A DNA stretch of 64,000 nucleotides from Streptomyces sp. HUAS ZL42 (GTDB lineage Bacteria > Actinomycetota > Actinomycetes > Streptomycetales > Streptomycetaceae), in NCBI RefSeq assembly GCF_040782645.1, contig NZ_CP160403.1, forward strand, positions 8,281,001-8,345,000, in the 5' to 3' direction. How positions within the stretch are numbered: the stretch's first letter is position 1; each line of letters begins with the position of its first letter. Below, one piece after another: positions 18,823-26,926 of the stretch. The position numbers and the translations under genes were made by a program. The notes under the pieces were generated by a model. That model was not told the DNA's origin and searched no databases. It saw only the letters and a program-made list of their open reading frames with translations.

Positions 18823-20154
18823 GTGCTAGGAGAGTATCGGATCGAAGGCCGGCGTGCAGCAGACATCTCGGCGAGCGTCGAGCGGGCGGTGGGGGCCGGT
18901 GAGCTGGCTCCGGGGCAACTGCTGCCGCCCATGAGGGAGTTGGCGGACCGGCTCGGGGTGAATCCGAACACCGTCGCGGCCGCCTATCGCACCCTGCGTG
19001 AACGCGGGGTCATCGAGACCGCGGGGCGCCGGGGCAGCCGGGTGCGGTCCAAGCCGGCCACGACGGGGCGTGAGCTCATCCGGGTGGACGTCCCCGAGGG
19101 GGTGCGGGACGTGGCGAGCGGCAACCCGGACGCGGCGCTGCTGCCCCCGCTGGCGCAGGCGTTCGCGGCGGCCGCCGAGCAGGGCGACCGGCAGCCCGTC
19201 CTCTACGGGGACGCCCCCGTGGAGCCGGAGCTGGTCCGCATGGCGCGGGCCGACCTGGACGCCGACGGGGTGCCGGACGGGCCCGTGGCGGTCGCCTCCG
19301 GCTCGCTGGACGCCGTCGAACGGGTTCTCGCCGTGCACCTCAGGCCCGGGGACACCGTCGCCGTCGAAGACCCCGGGTGGGGCAGTCTGCTCGACCTCGT
19401 CCCGGCGCTCGGCCTGCGCACGGTCCCCGTGGGGCTCGACGACGAAGGTCCGCTGCCCGACGACGTGCGTCGCGCGCTGGAGAGCGGCGCACGCGCCCTG
19501 ATCGTCACCGACCGGGCGCAGAACCCGACCGGCGCCGCGGTGAGCGCCACGCGCGCGCGTGCCCTGCGGGCCGTGCTGCGGGAGCACCCGCGGACACTCC
19601 TCGTCGAGGACGACCACGGCCACCGGATCGTCGACCTGCCCCTGCATCCGCTCGCGGGTGTCACGCACAGCTGGGCCCTCGTCCGCTCGGTCGCCAAGGC
19701 GTACGGCCCCGACCTGCGGCTCGCCGTTCTCACCGGGGACGCCGTCACCCTCGACCGGGTCCGCGGGCGGCAGCGGCTCGGGCCGGGCTGGGTCAGCCGG
19801 ATCACCCAGCGGGCGGTGGTACGGCTGTGGGCCGACGACGCGGTGGACCCGCGGGCGGTGGCCCAGGCGTACGGCGAACGGCGTGACGCGCTGATCGGTG
19901 CGCTCGCCGAGCGGGGGATCGCCGCGCACGGCCGCAGCGGCATGAACGTGTGGATCCCCGTCCCCGACGAGACCGGTGCCGTCGCCCGCCTGCTTCATGC
20001 CGGGTGGGCCGTCGCCCCCGGCGCCCGCTTCCGGATGAGCGCGCCGCCCGGCATCCGGATCACCGTCTCCACACTGACCGCGGCCGAGACCGGCCCCCTG
20101 GCGGACGCCGTGGCCTCCGCGGTGGGGCCGGCCCCGGTGCGCAGATTCGTGTAG
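18823..20154 (+). CDS. MocR-type regulator (GntR helix-turn-helix plus aminotransferase-like domain)
   Basis: 443 residues. The winged helix is at about 10-75 (GQLLPPMRELADRLGVNPNT, AYRTLRERGVIETAGRRGSR). A fold-type I aminotransferase domain fills 100-440, with DRAQNPTG near 230 and the expected PLP lysine at Lys292 (VRSVAKAYGPDLRLA). MocR proteins sense PLP or amino compounds and control neighbouring genes. Here the targets are likely the two flavin/PNPOx-like genes read from the opposite strand. Start GTG 18823 without a ribosome site. Confidence 0.92.
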   Translation: MLGEYRIEGRRAADISASVERAVGAGELAPGQLLPPMRELADRLGVNPNTVAAAYRTLRERGVIETAGRRGSRVRSKPATTGRELIRVDVPEGVRDVASGNPDAALLPPLAQAFAAAAEQGDRQPVLYGDAPVEPELVRMARADLDADGVPDGPVAVASGSLDAVERVLAVHLRPGDTVAVEDPGWGSLLDLVPALGLRTVPVGLDDEGPLPDDVRRALESGARALIVTDRAQNPTGAAVSATRARALRAVLREHPRTLLVEDDHGHRIVDLPLHPLAGVTHSWALVRSVAKAYGPDLRLAVLTGDAVTLDRVRGRQRLGPGWVSRITQRAVVRLWADDAVDPRAVAQAYGERRDALIGALAERGIAAHGRSGMNVWIPVPDETGAVARLLHAGWAVAPGARFRMSAPPGIRITVSTLTAAETGPLADAVASAVGPAPVRRFV

Positions 20155-20160
20155 TCGCGC

Positions 20161-21090
20161 CTACGACTTCGGCCGGGCCTGCGTCAGCGCCGCCCCGGCC
20201 AGCACGATGACCGCTCCGGCCGGAGTCGACCAGCTCAGGGACTCGCCGAGGATCGCGATGCCCGCGGCCGTCGCGATGACCGGAATGAAGTACGTGACCA
20301 TCTGGGCGGTCGTGGGCCCGACCTCGGCGACGATGCCGTACTGGATGAGCATCGCGAAACCGGTGCCGAGGACGCCCAGCGCCACGACCGCGAGCAGGGG
20401 CAGGACCGGGAAACGCGTCGGCATGGTCGTGAACAGCGGGGTGACGACGGCCAGTTGGAGCGTGGCGAGCAGCAGCTGGGCGCCGGTCAAGGACAGGTGG
20501 GAGTGGCTGGAGCCGGCCAGAGTGCGGCGGACGTAGATCCAGCCGATCGGGTAGCTGAGAGAGGCCAGCAGGGCCATCGCCGTGCCGCCGGCGTCCAGGC
20601 CGGAGAAGCCCTGCCAGGCGCCGAGCACCGTCAGGACACCGAGGAAGCCGAGACCGAGACCGGCGACCCTCACGCGCGTGGGCCGGTCCTCGGAGAGGGC
20701 CACCAGGGAGAGGGCCATGCCCCACAGTGGCGAGGTCGCGTTGCAGATGCCCGCGAGCGTGGACGGGATCGTCAGCTCCGAGTATGCGAAGAGCGAGAAC
20801 GGCAGGGCGTTGAGGAAGAAGGCGGCGACCGTCAGATGCAGCCACGTGCGCGTGCCGCGCGGCATCCGTTCCCGCTTGACGGCCATCGCCGCGGCGAGCA
20901 CCGCCGTGCCGAACGCCAGTCTGCCGAGCGTGACCTGGAAGGGCGCGTACCCCTCGGTGCCGACCTTGATGAGCAGGAAGCTGAAGCCCCAGACGAGGGC
21001 GAGAGCGCCGAAGCGCAGCCGCCAGTCGAGAGCGGGTCGGGGGCGGGAGGTGGTCGCGACGGGGGTCCGGGAAGTGGTGACGGCGGTCAT
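20161..21090 (-). CDS. EamA/DMT family transporter
   Basis: 309 residues from ATG 21090 (MTAVTTSRTPVATT). Ten membrane segments, with EamA halves beginning LRFGALALVWGFSFLLIKVGTEG and ending GESLSWSTPAGAVIVLAGAAL. A likely exporter of amino acids or small metabolites. It shares a 74-base promoter region with the divergent LysR regulator, the usual arrangement in which LysR controls an exporter in response to its substrate. Confidence 0.9.
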   Translation of the reverse strand: MTAVTTSRTPVATTSRPRPALDWRLRFGALALVWGFSFLLIKVGTEGYAPFQVTLGRLAFGTAVLAAAMAVKRERMPRGTRTWLHLTVAAFFLNALPFSLFAYSELTIPSTLAGICNATSPLWGMALSLVALSEDRPTRVRVAGLGLGFLGVLTVLGAWQGFSGLDAGGTAMALLASLSYPIGWIYVRRTLAGSSHSHLSLTGAQLLLATLQLAVVTPLFTTMPTRFPVLPLLAVVALGVLGTGFAMLIQYGIVAEVGPTTAQMVTYFIPVIATAAGIAILGESLSWSTPAGAVIVLAGAALTQARPKS

Positions 21091-21105
21091 GGACGCAACG
21101 ATGCT

Positions 21106-21156
21106 CGAGATGATCTCGTAGCACAAGCGAGAATTTCCGCCCGGTATCTCGTAGCA
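21106..21156. promoter_or_regulatory. LysR binding region between divergent genes
   Basis: CGAGAT-G-ATCTCG at 21106-21118 is a perfect 13-base inverted repeat. ATCTCGTAGCA at 21113-21123 is repeated exactly at 21146-21156, 33 bases (three helical turns) away and 9 bases before the LysR start. This pattern fits a LysR tetramer bound to a recognition and an activation site. Confidence 0.6.
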
Positions 21157-21164
21157 TTGCTTAC

Positions 21165-22067
21165 ATGTTGAATCTGGAGCGCCTGCGAACCCTCGACGCC
21201 CTCGCCCGACACGGCTCGGTCAGCGGCGCCGCCGAGGGGCTGCACATCACGACCTCGGCCGTCTCGCAGCAGATGTCCAAGCTGGAGCGGGAGGTCGGCC
21301 AGCAACTCCTCGCCAAGAACGGCCGGGGCGTACGCCTCACCGACGCGGGCCGGCTGCTCGCCGAACACGCGGCGCGCATCCTCTCGCAGGTAGAGCTCGC
21401 CCAGTCCGATCTGGAGGCCCAGCGCGGGCAGGTGGTCGGTGAGCTGCGGCTGGCCGCGTTCCCCACCGCGATGCGCGGTCTGTTCCCGGCGGCCCTCACC
21501 GCACTGCGGACGGAGCATCCGGCGCTGCGCTTGCGGTCCCGTGAGCTGGAGCCGGAGGGCGGGGTCAACGCCGTGCTCCGGGGCGACGCCGACCTGGCCG
21601 TCGTCCTCGACTGGTACAACAAGCCGCTGCCGATGCCGGACGGGCTCGCCAAGGCGGCGATCCTCGACGACCCGGTGGAGATCGCGATGGCCGAGGCTCA
21701 CGCGCTTGCCGGTCGCGACGAGGTCGACCTGGAGGACTTCGCGGGGGACGAGTGGGTGGCCTGGCCCGAGGGTGAGTTCTGCCACGAGTGGCTGCTCTAC
21801 ACGCTGCGCAGCAAGGGCATCGAGCCCCGCATCGCGCACTGCGCCGAGGAGCACCACACCCAGCTCGCCCTGGTCGCCGCCGGGCTGGGGGTGTGCGTGG
21901 CGCCCCGCCTCGGCCGCGACCCGATGCCGCCGGGGGTGCGGGCCGTGCCGGTGCGCCACCGGGTGCACCGGTACGTCTACGCCGTGTGGCGCGCGGACGC
22001 CGACCGCCGCCCGTCGATCCGGGCGGCGGTCGAGGCGCTGCAGGCGACGGCCGGGATGCTCGGCTGA
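21165..22067 (+). CDS. LysR family transcriptional regulator
   Basis: 300 residues. N-terminal winged helix MLNLERLRTLDALARHGSVSG followed by AAEGLHITTSAVSQQMSKLE. The C-terminal effector domain (residues about 90-300) is a periplasmic-binding-like fold. The LysR type is well defined and the length is normal. It is divergent from an EamA exporter and is the likely regulator of it. The effector is unknown. Confidence 0.92.
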   Translation: MLNLERLRTLDALARHGSVSGAAEGLHITTSAVSQQMSKLEREVGQQLLAKNGRGVRLTDAGRLLAEHAARILSQVELAQSDLEAQRGQVVGELRLAAFPTAMRGLFPAALTALRTEHPALRLRSRELEPEGGVNAVLRGDADLAVVLDWYNKPLPMPDGLAKAAILDDPVEIAMAEAHALAGRDEVDLEDFAGDEWVAWPEGEFCHEWLLYTLRSKGIEPRIAHCAEEHHTQLALVAAGLGVCVAPRLGRDPMPPGVRAVPVRHRVHRYVYAVWRADADRRPSIRAAVEALQATAGMLG

Positions 22068-22068
22068 G

Positions 22069-22536
22069 CTACGCCGACCCGAGCTTCCGGAAGTCCCAGG
22101 AGACGATCTTCTCCGGGGTCAGCCGTATCCAGGCGTGCCGGCCGTCGTGCGGCATCTCCTCCAGGTTGAAGTTCTTGCGGGCGAACAGCGTCTCCGGGAC
22201 GTCGAGTTCGGCGCACAGCTCCCCGGTGCGCGGGCTCTCGCCGACGAACTCCACGGTCCCCGACAGCTCGACGCCGCGCAGCTCGTCGTACTCCTCGCCC
22301 GTGTCGACCACGATCGCCACCCGCTGATCGCGGCGAAGGTCGACGTAGCGCTTGCTGCGCACCACCGAGTACAGCCACATCGAGTTGCCGTCCCACGCGA
22401 ACCACAGCGTGCTCACGTGCGGGGCGCCGTCCACCGACACGGTGGCGACCCGGCAGGTGCGCTGACTGGTCAGGAACTCGTCCAGCTCACCCGGTGTCAT
22501 CATGATCTTCCGGCCCCGGCGCTGAGTGACGGTCAT
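22069..22536 (-). CDS. PNPOx/F420-type split-barrel protein
   Basis: 155 residues from ATG 22536, with AAGGGGG upstream; seven extra residues are possible from 22557. The sequence has MTPGELDEFLTSQRTCRVATVSVDGAPHVSTLWFAWDGNSMWLYSVVRSKRYVDLRRDQRVAIVVDTG in family order, split here only by commentary: the HVSTLWF and KRYVDLRRD parts are the cofactor-binding strands. Such proteins bind FMN, F420 or heme. Substrate unknown. It shares a promoter region with the isochorismatase-like gene. Confidence 0.85.
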   Translation of the reverse strand: MTVTQRRGRKIMMTPGELDEFLTSQRTCRVATVSVDGAPHVSTLWFAWDGNSMWLYSVVRSKRYVDLRRDQRVAIVVDTGEEYDELRGVELSGTVEFVGESPRTGELCAELDVPETLFARKNFNLEEMPHDGRHAWIRLTPEKIVSWDFRKLGSA

Positions 22537-22561
22537 GCGGCCCCCTTCTTCTCCCACGTCG

Positions 22562-22596
22562 TGTCAGAGGAGGGAGATCCTCTGACATCACGTCAG
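22562..22596. promoter_or_regulatory. Nested inverted repeats between divergent genes
   Basis: TGTCAGAGGA (22562-22571) and TCCTCTGACA (22578-22587) form a perfect 10-base inverted repeat with a 6-base spacer. The right arm also starts a second one, CTGAC (22582-22586) with GTCAG (22592-22596). The site is 26 bases before the PNPOx-like start (leftward) and about 80 before the isochorismatase-like start. It looks like an operator for both; the regulator is not encoded next to it. Confidence 0.6.
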
Positions 22597-22675
22597 AAAA
22601 GAATGGGTGGTCTTCCGTCCACGCGCAATGGTGGCTAGTCTCACCCGCCCGAACCGTCGGCGACCAGGGGGCGCC

Positions 22676-23329
22676 ATGCCGTCGTACGAGCAGCTCCGCG
22701 AGCTTCTCGACCCCGCGAGCACCGTGCTGCTGACCGTGGAGTGCCAGCAGGGCGTCGTCGGCCCCGACGGCGCCCTGCCGGAGCTCGCCCGGGAGGCGCG
22801 CTCCTCGGGCGCCCTCGTCAACATCGCCCGGCTGGTCGCCGCCGCCCACGACAGCGGGATCCAGGTGATCCACGCCGTCGCCGAGCGCCGCCCCGACGGG
22901 CGCGGCGCCAACCGCAACGCCAGGCTGTTCCGCGCCGCCGAACGGCTGCCCGTCCAGCAACTCGCCGGCACCACCGCGGTGCGCGTCGCGGCACCGATCG
23001 AGGTCGCCGAGGAGGACTTCGTCGTACGACGCCTGCACGGTCTGTCGCCCGTCCAGGGCACCGACATCGACGCGCTGCTGCGCAACCTGGGCTGCCGCAC
23101 ACTGATCGTCACCGGCGTCTCGGCCAACGTGGCGATCCCCAACGCCGTCTTCGACGCCGTGAACCGCGGCTACACCGCCGTCGTGCCCCGGGACGCCATC
23201 GCGGGGGTGCCCTCGGACTACACCCCCGCGATGATCCGCCACACCCTCGCGTTGGTCGCCACGGTCGCGACCACGGACGAGGTGCTGGCCTGCTTCAAGC
23301 GTCCGCGCGGAAGCGTCAGGCCAGCGTGA
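22676..23329 (+). CDS. Isochorismatase-like hydrolase, atypical active site
   Basis: 217 residues from ATG 22676. The fold is clear: VLLTVECQQGVV, ALVNIARLVAAAHDSGIQVIHAVAE, and LGCRTLIVTGVSANVAI. In cysteine hydrolases of this family the triad is Asp-Lys-Cys. Here the first position reads VEC rather than VDxQ, and the expected Cys after VTGVSANV is Ala. So it is either an isochorismatase-type member without the Cys or a changed enzyme. Its last 14 bases overlap the Rieske gene on the other strand. Confidence 0.82.
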   Translation: MPSYEQLRELLDPASTVLLTVECQQGVVGPDGALPELAREARSSGALVNIARLVAAAHDSGIQVIHAVAERRPDGRGANRNARLFRAAERLPVQQLAGTTAVRVAAPIEVAEEDFVVRRLHGLSPVQGTDIDALLRNLGCRTLIVTGVSANVAIPNAVFDAVNRGYTAVVPRDAIAGVPSDYTPAMIRHTLALVATVATTDEVLACFKRPRGSVRPA

Positions 23330-23816
23330 TGGAGTCGCCGCTGACGGTGATCTTCACCTCGGGCAGCGCCTTGGTCGCGGGGCCGCTCTTGACGCTGCCG
23401 TCCGTGATCGAGAAGTTGCTCTGGTGACAGGGGCAGTTGATCAGGCCGTCGGCGATGCTCTTCACCGCACACCCCTGGTGGGTGCAGGTGGCCGAGAACG
23501 CCTTGAACTCGCCGGCCGTCGGCTGCGTGACGACCACCTTCTCGGACTCGAACACCTTGCCACCGCCCTCCGGGATCTCGGCGGTGGTCGTGAGCGCGGC
23601 ACCGGCGCCGACGTCGCCGCCGCTCGAACCGCCCGTGCTCGCCGCCTCGCTGCCGCCGGAGGACGGGGTGGAGCCGGAGTCGACGGAAGAGCTCGAGGAG
23701 TCGTCGCCGGAGCTTCCGCACGCGGTCAGCGCGACGGCGAGCCCCGCGGCTCCGGCGGCCGCCACGACGGTACGACGGGCAGGTCCCGATGCGGGCTTGA
23801 ACGATGCGCTGGTCAT
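23316..23816 (-). CDS. Rieske 2Fe-2S lipoprotein
   Basis: 166 residues. The N-terminus ARRTVVAAAGAAGLAVALTACGSS is a twin-arginine-like signal with lipobox LTAC, so the mature protein is anchored outside the membrane. A long Ser/Gly linker (about 35-75) precedes the Rieske domain with both cluster motifs intact, CTHQGC and CPCHQSNF. It is a small soluble-type ferredoxin domain, probably an electron carrier. No partner oxygenase is adjacent. Convergent overlap of 14 bases with the isochorismatase-like gene. Confidence 0.9.
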   Translation of the reverse strand: MTSASFKPASGPARRTVVAAAGAAGLAVALTACGSSGDDSSSSSVDSGSTPSSGGSEAASTGGSSGGDVGAGAALTTTAEIPEGGGKVFESEKVVVTQPTAGEFKAFSATCTHQGCAVKSIADGLINCPCHQSNFSITDGSVKSGPATKALPEVKITVSGDSITLA

Positions 23817-23902
23817 GCGAGTTTCCCTTCAGGGGAGGTTGCGTGATCTGTTGAGAGGTACGGACCACGGGTCCGCGCTGTTCAGACGGTGTCGAGATCT
23901 AA

Positions 23903-23915
23903 ACCTGTTACAGGT
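23903..23915. promoter_or_regulatory. Perfect inverted repeat ACCTGT-T-ACAGGT
   Basis: A 13-base perfect inverted repeat 87 bases before the Rieske start (leftward) and 102 before the HipA-like start. It lies in an AT-richer block suited to a promoter. Candidate operator, regulator unknown. Confidence 0.45.
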
Positions 23916-23999
23916 GATGCGTGGGTAAAACGAAGCTGTCGGTGTGCTGTCGTGTGGTCCGCCGCCACTCCACGGAGCGTCGCACCCCGCCCGGCAACT

Positions 24000-24015
24000 C
24001 CCCAGTAACCTGGGG
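24000..24015 (+). promoter_or_regulatory. Hairpin or -10 element directly before the HipA-like gene
   Basis: CCCCAG-TAAC-CTGGGG ends 2 bases before ATG 24018. It contains TAACCT (24006-24011), a good -10 element of the TAnnnT type, 6 bases from the ATG, which would give a leaderless mRNA. If transcription starts further upstream, the same sequence folds and hides the GGGG ribosome site. Confidence 0.45.
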
Positions 24016-24017
24016 CG

Positions 24018-24773
24018 ATGCTCAAGGAAGTCATCGCGACCCGCTACATCACGCCCCTGCGTGAGGGCGGCTCCCTGCCGGGACTCGTCGAGGCCGACGA
24101 CTTCGGGACGTACGTCATGAAGTTCACCGGCGCGGGACAGGGCCGCAAGACGCTCGTCGCCGAGGTCGTCTGCGGGGAACTCGCCCGCCGGCTGGGCTTC
24201 CGGGTGCCGGGCCTGGTGACGATCGAACTCGACTCCGTGCTGGGTCTCGGCGAACCCGACCAGCAGGTGCAGGAGCTGCTCAGGTCCAGCGCCGGCACCA
24301 ACCTCGGCATGGACTTCCTGTCCGGCGCCCTCGGCTTCGACCCCCTCGCCTTCGCGGTGGACCCCGAGGAGGCCGGGCGGATCGTCTGGTTCGACGCGCT
24401 CGTCAACAACGTCGACCGGTCCTGGCGCAACCCCAACCTGCTGAGATGGCGGGGCGAGCTGTGGCTCATCGACCACGGCGCGACGATGATCTGGCACCAC
24501 AACTGGCCGGGCGCACAGGCCTCGGCCGCCCGCCCGTACGACGCCTCCGAGCACGCGCTCGCGCCCTTCCGGCCGGATGTCGCGACCGCCGCGGCGGAGT
24601 TGGCACCCCTCGTCACCGAAGACCTCCTCGCCGAGGTCACCGCGGAGATCCCGGACGTCTGGCTGGCCGACGAGCACGGCTTCCAGACGCCGGACGACCT
24701 CCGCCGCGCCTACGCGGCGCCCCTTCTCGCGCGCGCCGCCGTCATCCACGACCGAATCAAGGGGGCCAGGTGA
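24018..24773 (+). CDS. HipA-like kinase family protein
   Basis: 251 residues, a HipA kinase core without the HipA N-terminal domain. Motifs visible: TYVMKFTGAGQGRKTLVAEVVCGELARRLG (lysine region, shown for position about 32-61 only as MKFTGAG...VAEVV), then FDALVNNVDRSWRNPNL with the catalytic Asp, and LIDHGATM as the metal-binding DxG. HipA proteins phosphorylate tRNA synthetases or other targets. There is no HipB antitoxin; instead a DUF3037 gene overlaps by 4 bases. That pairing recurs in bacteria and its role is unknown. Confidence 0.85.
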   Translation: MLKEVIATRYITPLREGGSLPGLVEADDFGTYVMKFTGAGQGRKTLVAEVVCGELARRLGFRVPGLVTIELDSVLGLGEPDQQVQELLRSSAGTNLGMDFLSGALGFDPLAFAVDPEEAGRIVWFDALVNNVDRSWRNPNLLRWRGELWLIDHGATMIWHHNWPGAQASAARPYDASEHALAPFRPDVATAAAELAPLVTEDLLAEVTAEIPDVWLADEHGFQTPDDLRRAYAAPLLARAAVIHDRIKGAR

Positions 24774-25186
24774 GCGACCGCCACATCATCAGGGCAGGCC
24801 AGGGCGGCGACCGGGACGTCTTCGAGTACGCCGTGCTGCGCGTCGTACCGCGTATCGAGCGCGGTGAGTGCATCAACGCGGGGGTACTCGTGTACTGCCG
24901 CGCCAAGGCGTACGTCGGCGCGCGCACGCACCTCGACGAGGCGAGACTGCTGGCCCTCGACGCGGACGCGGACGTGGCCGGTGTACGGGCCGCGCTGCGG
25001 GCCGTCGAGGGTGTGTGCGGCGGAGGCGCCGCGGCGGGGCAGGCGGCGCAGGACGACGCCGGCCGGCGTTTCCGCTGGCTGATCGCGCCCCGCTCGACGG
25101 TCGTCCAGCCGGGGCCGGTGCACACCGGACTCACCACCGATCCGGGGGCCGAGACACAGCGGTTGCTCGACCTCCTCGTGAGGTAA
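24770..25186 (+). CDS. DUF3037 family protein, partner of the HipA-like kinase
   Basis: 138 residues from GTG 24770, which overlaps the kinase stop (GTGA). The family signature is at the start: FEYAVLRVVPRIERGECINAGVLVYC, then DEARLLALDADADVAG. No membrane segment. Function unknown; the tight coupling suggests it is a substrate, inhibitor or adaptor of the kinase. Confidence 0.88.
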   Translation: MSDRHIIRAGQGGDRDVFEYAVLRVVPRIERGECINAGVLVYCRAKAYVGARTHLDEARLLALDADADVAGVRAALRAVEGVCGGGAAAGQAAQDDAGRRFRWLIAPRSTVVQPGPVHTGLTTDPGAETQRLLDLLVR

Positions 25187-25211
25187 TGGATCACACCCTC
25201 CACGTGTGGCG

Positions 25212-25240
25212 TTGACACCGCGTGCCAGGGCTTCTAGCGT
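25212..25240 (+). promoter_or_regulatory. Promoter of the two-SDR operon
   Basis: TTGACA (25212-25217) and TAGCGT (25235-25240) with a 17-base spacer, 72 bases before the first SDR start. TAAGCGGTCGCTCA just downstream (about 25259-25272) has AGCG/CGCT half sites like those bound by TetR regulators of acyl-CoA genes, so repression there is possible. Confidence 0.55.
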
Positions 25241-25311
25241 CACGTCTGCTGAAGGTACTAAGCGGTCGCTCACCCAATGGGCGTCCTTCTCGAGGGCGAG
25301 GAGAACCAGCA

Positions 25312-26073
25312 ATGTCCACCACTGAGCAGCGGGTCGCCGTAGTCACCGGCGCGGCGCGCGGCATCGGCGCCGCCACCGCCGTACGACTGGCCGCCGAGGG
25401 CCGTGCGGTCGCGGTGATCGACCTCGACGAGGCCGCCTGCAAGGACACCGTGGAGAAGATCACCGCGGCGGGCGGCAGGGCCATCGCGGTCGGCGCCGAC
25501 GTCTCCGACGAGGCCCAGGTCGAGGCGGCCGTCGCGCGCGTCGCCGAGGAGCTCGGTGCGCCGACGATCCTGGTCAACAACGCGGGTGTGCTGCGCGACA
25601 ACCTGCTGTTCAAGATGAGCGTCTCCGACTGGGACACCGTCCTGAACGTGCACCTGCGCGGCTCCTTCCTGATGACCAAGGCCGTGCAGAAGCACATGGT
25701 GGACGCGGGCTTCGGCCGCATCGTCAACCTGTCGTCCTCGTCCGCGCTGGGCAACCGCGGCCAGGCCAACTACTCCGCCGCCAAGGCCGGTCTGCAGGGC
25801 TTCACCAAGACCCTCGCCATCGAACTCGGCAAGTTCGGCATCACGGCCAACGCCGTCGCCCCCGGCTTCATCGCCACCGACATGACCGCCGCCACCGCCG
25901 CCCGGGTCGGCATGGGCTTCGAGGAGTTCAAGGCCGCGGCCGCCACGCAGATCCCGGTGCAGCGCGTGGGCGAGCCCGACGACATCGCCAACGCGATCGC
26001 CTTCTTCACGGGCGAGGCGGCCGGATTCGTCTCCGGCCAGGTGCTGTACGTCGCCGGCGGACCGCTCAACTAG
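25312..26073 (+). CDS. 3-oxoacyl-ACP reductase-like SDR (FabG type)
   Basis: 253 residues from ATG 25312, with GAGGAG upstream. TGAARGIG nucleotide motif, NNAGVLRDN, catalytic Ser in NLSSSSALGN, Tyr-x3-Lys in ANYSAAKAG, and end GQVLYVAGGPLN. It reads like the FabG-type reductases that act on acyl-CoA or acyl-ACP rather than sugars. Followed after 22 bases by another SDR gene; the two probably act in one oxidative or fatty-acid-like pathway. Confidence 0.88.
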   Translation: MSTTEQRVAVVTGAARGIGAATAVRLAAEGRAVAVIDLDEAACKDTVEKITAAGGRAIAVGADVSDEAQVEAAVARVAEELGAPTILVNNAGVLRDNLLFKMSVSDWDTVLNVHLRGSFLMTKAVQKHMVDAGFGRIVNLSSSSALGNRGQANYSAAKAGLQGFTKTLAIELGKFGITANAVAPGFIATDMTAATAARVGMGFEEFKAAAATQIPVQRVGEPDDIANAIAFFTGEAAGFVSGQVLYVAGGPLN

Positions 26074-26095
26074 GCAACGACCAGGGATCACGGAC

Positions 26096-26848
26096 ATGAC
26101 TGAACTCTCCGGCAAGGTCGCGCTCGTCACGGGCGCCAGCCGAGGCATCGGCTACGGCGTGGCCGAGGCGCTCGTCGCCCGCGGCGACCGCGTCTGCATC
26201 ACCGGCCGCAACGAGGACGCGCTCAAGGAGGCCGTCGACAAGCTCGGCGCCGACCGGGTCATCGGCGTCGCCGGCAAGGCCCACGACCTGGACCACCAGG
26301 CCGAGGCCGTCGCGCGCACCATGGAGGCCTTCGGCCGGGTCGACTACCTGGTCAACAACGCCGGGACCAACCCGGTGTTCGGGCCGATCGCCGACCTCGA
26401 CCTGAACGTGGCGCGCAAGGTCTTCGAGACCAACGTGGTCTCCGCGCTCGGCTTCGCGCAGAAGACCTGGCACGCCTGGCAGAAGGACAACGGCGGCGCG
26501 ATCGTCAACATCGCCTCGATCGCGGGTCTGGCGCCCTCGCCGTTCATCGGCGCGTACGGCATCAGCAAGGCCGCGATGATCAACCTGACCCAGCAGCTGG
26601 CGCACGAGTTCGCGCCGAAGGTGCGGGTCAACGCGATCGCCCCGGCCGTGGTGAAGACCAAGTTCGCCGAGGCCCTGTACGAGGGCCGGGAGGCGGAGGC
26701 CGCCGCCTCCTACCCGCTGGCCCGTCTCGGCGTGCCCTCCGACATCGGGGGTGCCGCGGCGTTCCTCACCTCGGCGCAGTCCGACTGGATCACCGGACAG
26801 ACCCTCGTCGTCGACGGCGGCATCTTCCTCAACGCGGGCGTCGGCTGA
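26096..26848 (+). CDS. SDR family oxidoreductase
   Basis: 250 residues. TGASRGIGYG, NNAGTNPVFGP, Ser in NIASIAGLAPS, Tyr-x3-Lys in GAYGISKAA, and DGGIFLNAG at the end. Second gene of the operon with the FabG-type enzyme. NNAGTNPVFGP-type members are related to dehydrogenase/reductase SDR2/4-like enzymes; the substrate is unknown. A strong terminator follows. Confidence 0.9.
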   Translation: MTELSGKVALVTGASRGIGYGVAEALVARGDRVCITGRNEDALKEAVDKLGADRVIGVAGKAHDLDHQAEAVARTMEAFGRVDYLVNNAGTNPVFGPIADLDLNVARKVFETNVVSALGFAQKTWHAWQKDNGGAIVNIASIAGLAPSPFIGAYGISKAAMINLTQQLAHEFAPKVRVNAIAPAVVKTKFAEALYEGREAEAAASYPLARLGVPSDIGGAAAFLTSAQSDWITGQTLVVDGGIFLNAGVG

Positions 26849-26870
26849 CACCGGCCGCCCCGGGTCACGG

Positions 26871-26907
26871 CACGGGCGCCGCTTTCTTGACAGAAGCGGC
26901 GCCCGTG
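26871..26907 (+). terminator. Strong terminator after the SDR operon
   Basis: Perfect 14-base stem, CACGGGCGCCGCTT with AAGCGGCGCCCGTG, and a 9-base loop, 22 bases after the stop. Confidence 0.8.
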
Positions 26908-26926
26908 TCGTCGTACAGGCTGCTCA

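Noticed and set aside
24000..24773. HipA-like gene as a classical HipBA toxin-antitoxin
   Set aside because: There is no HipB gene and the N-terminal HipA domain is missing.
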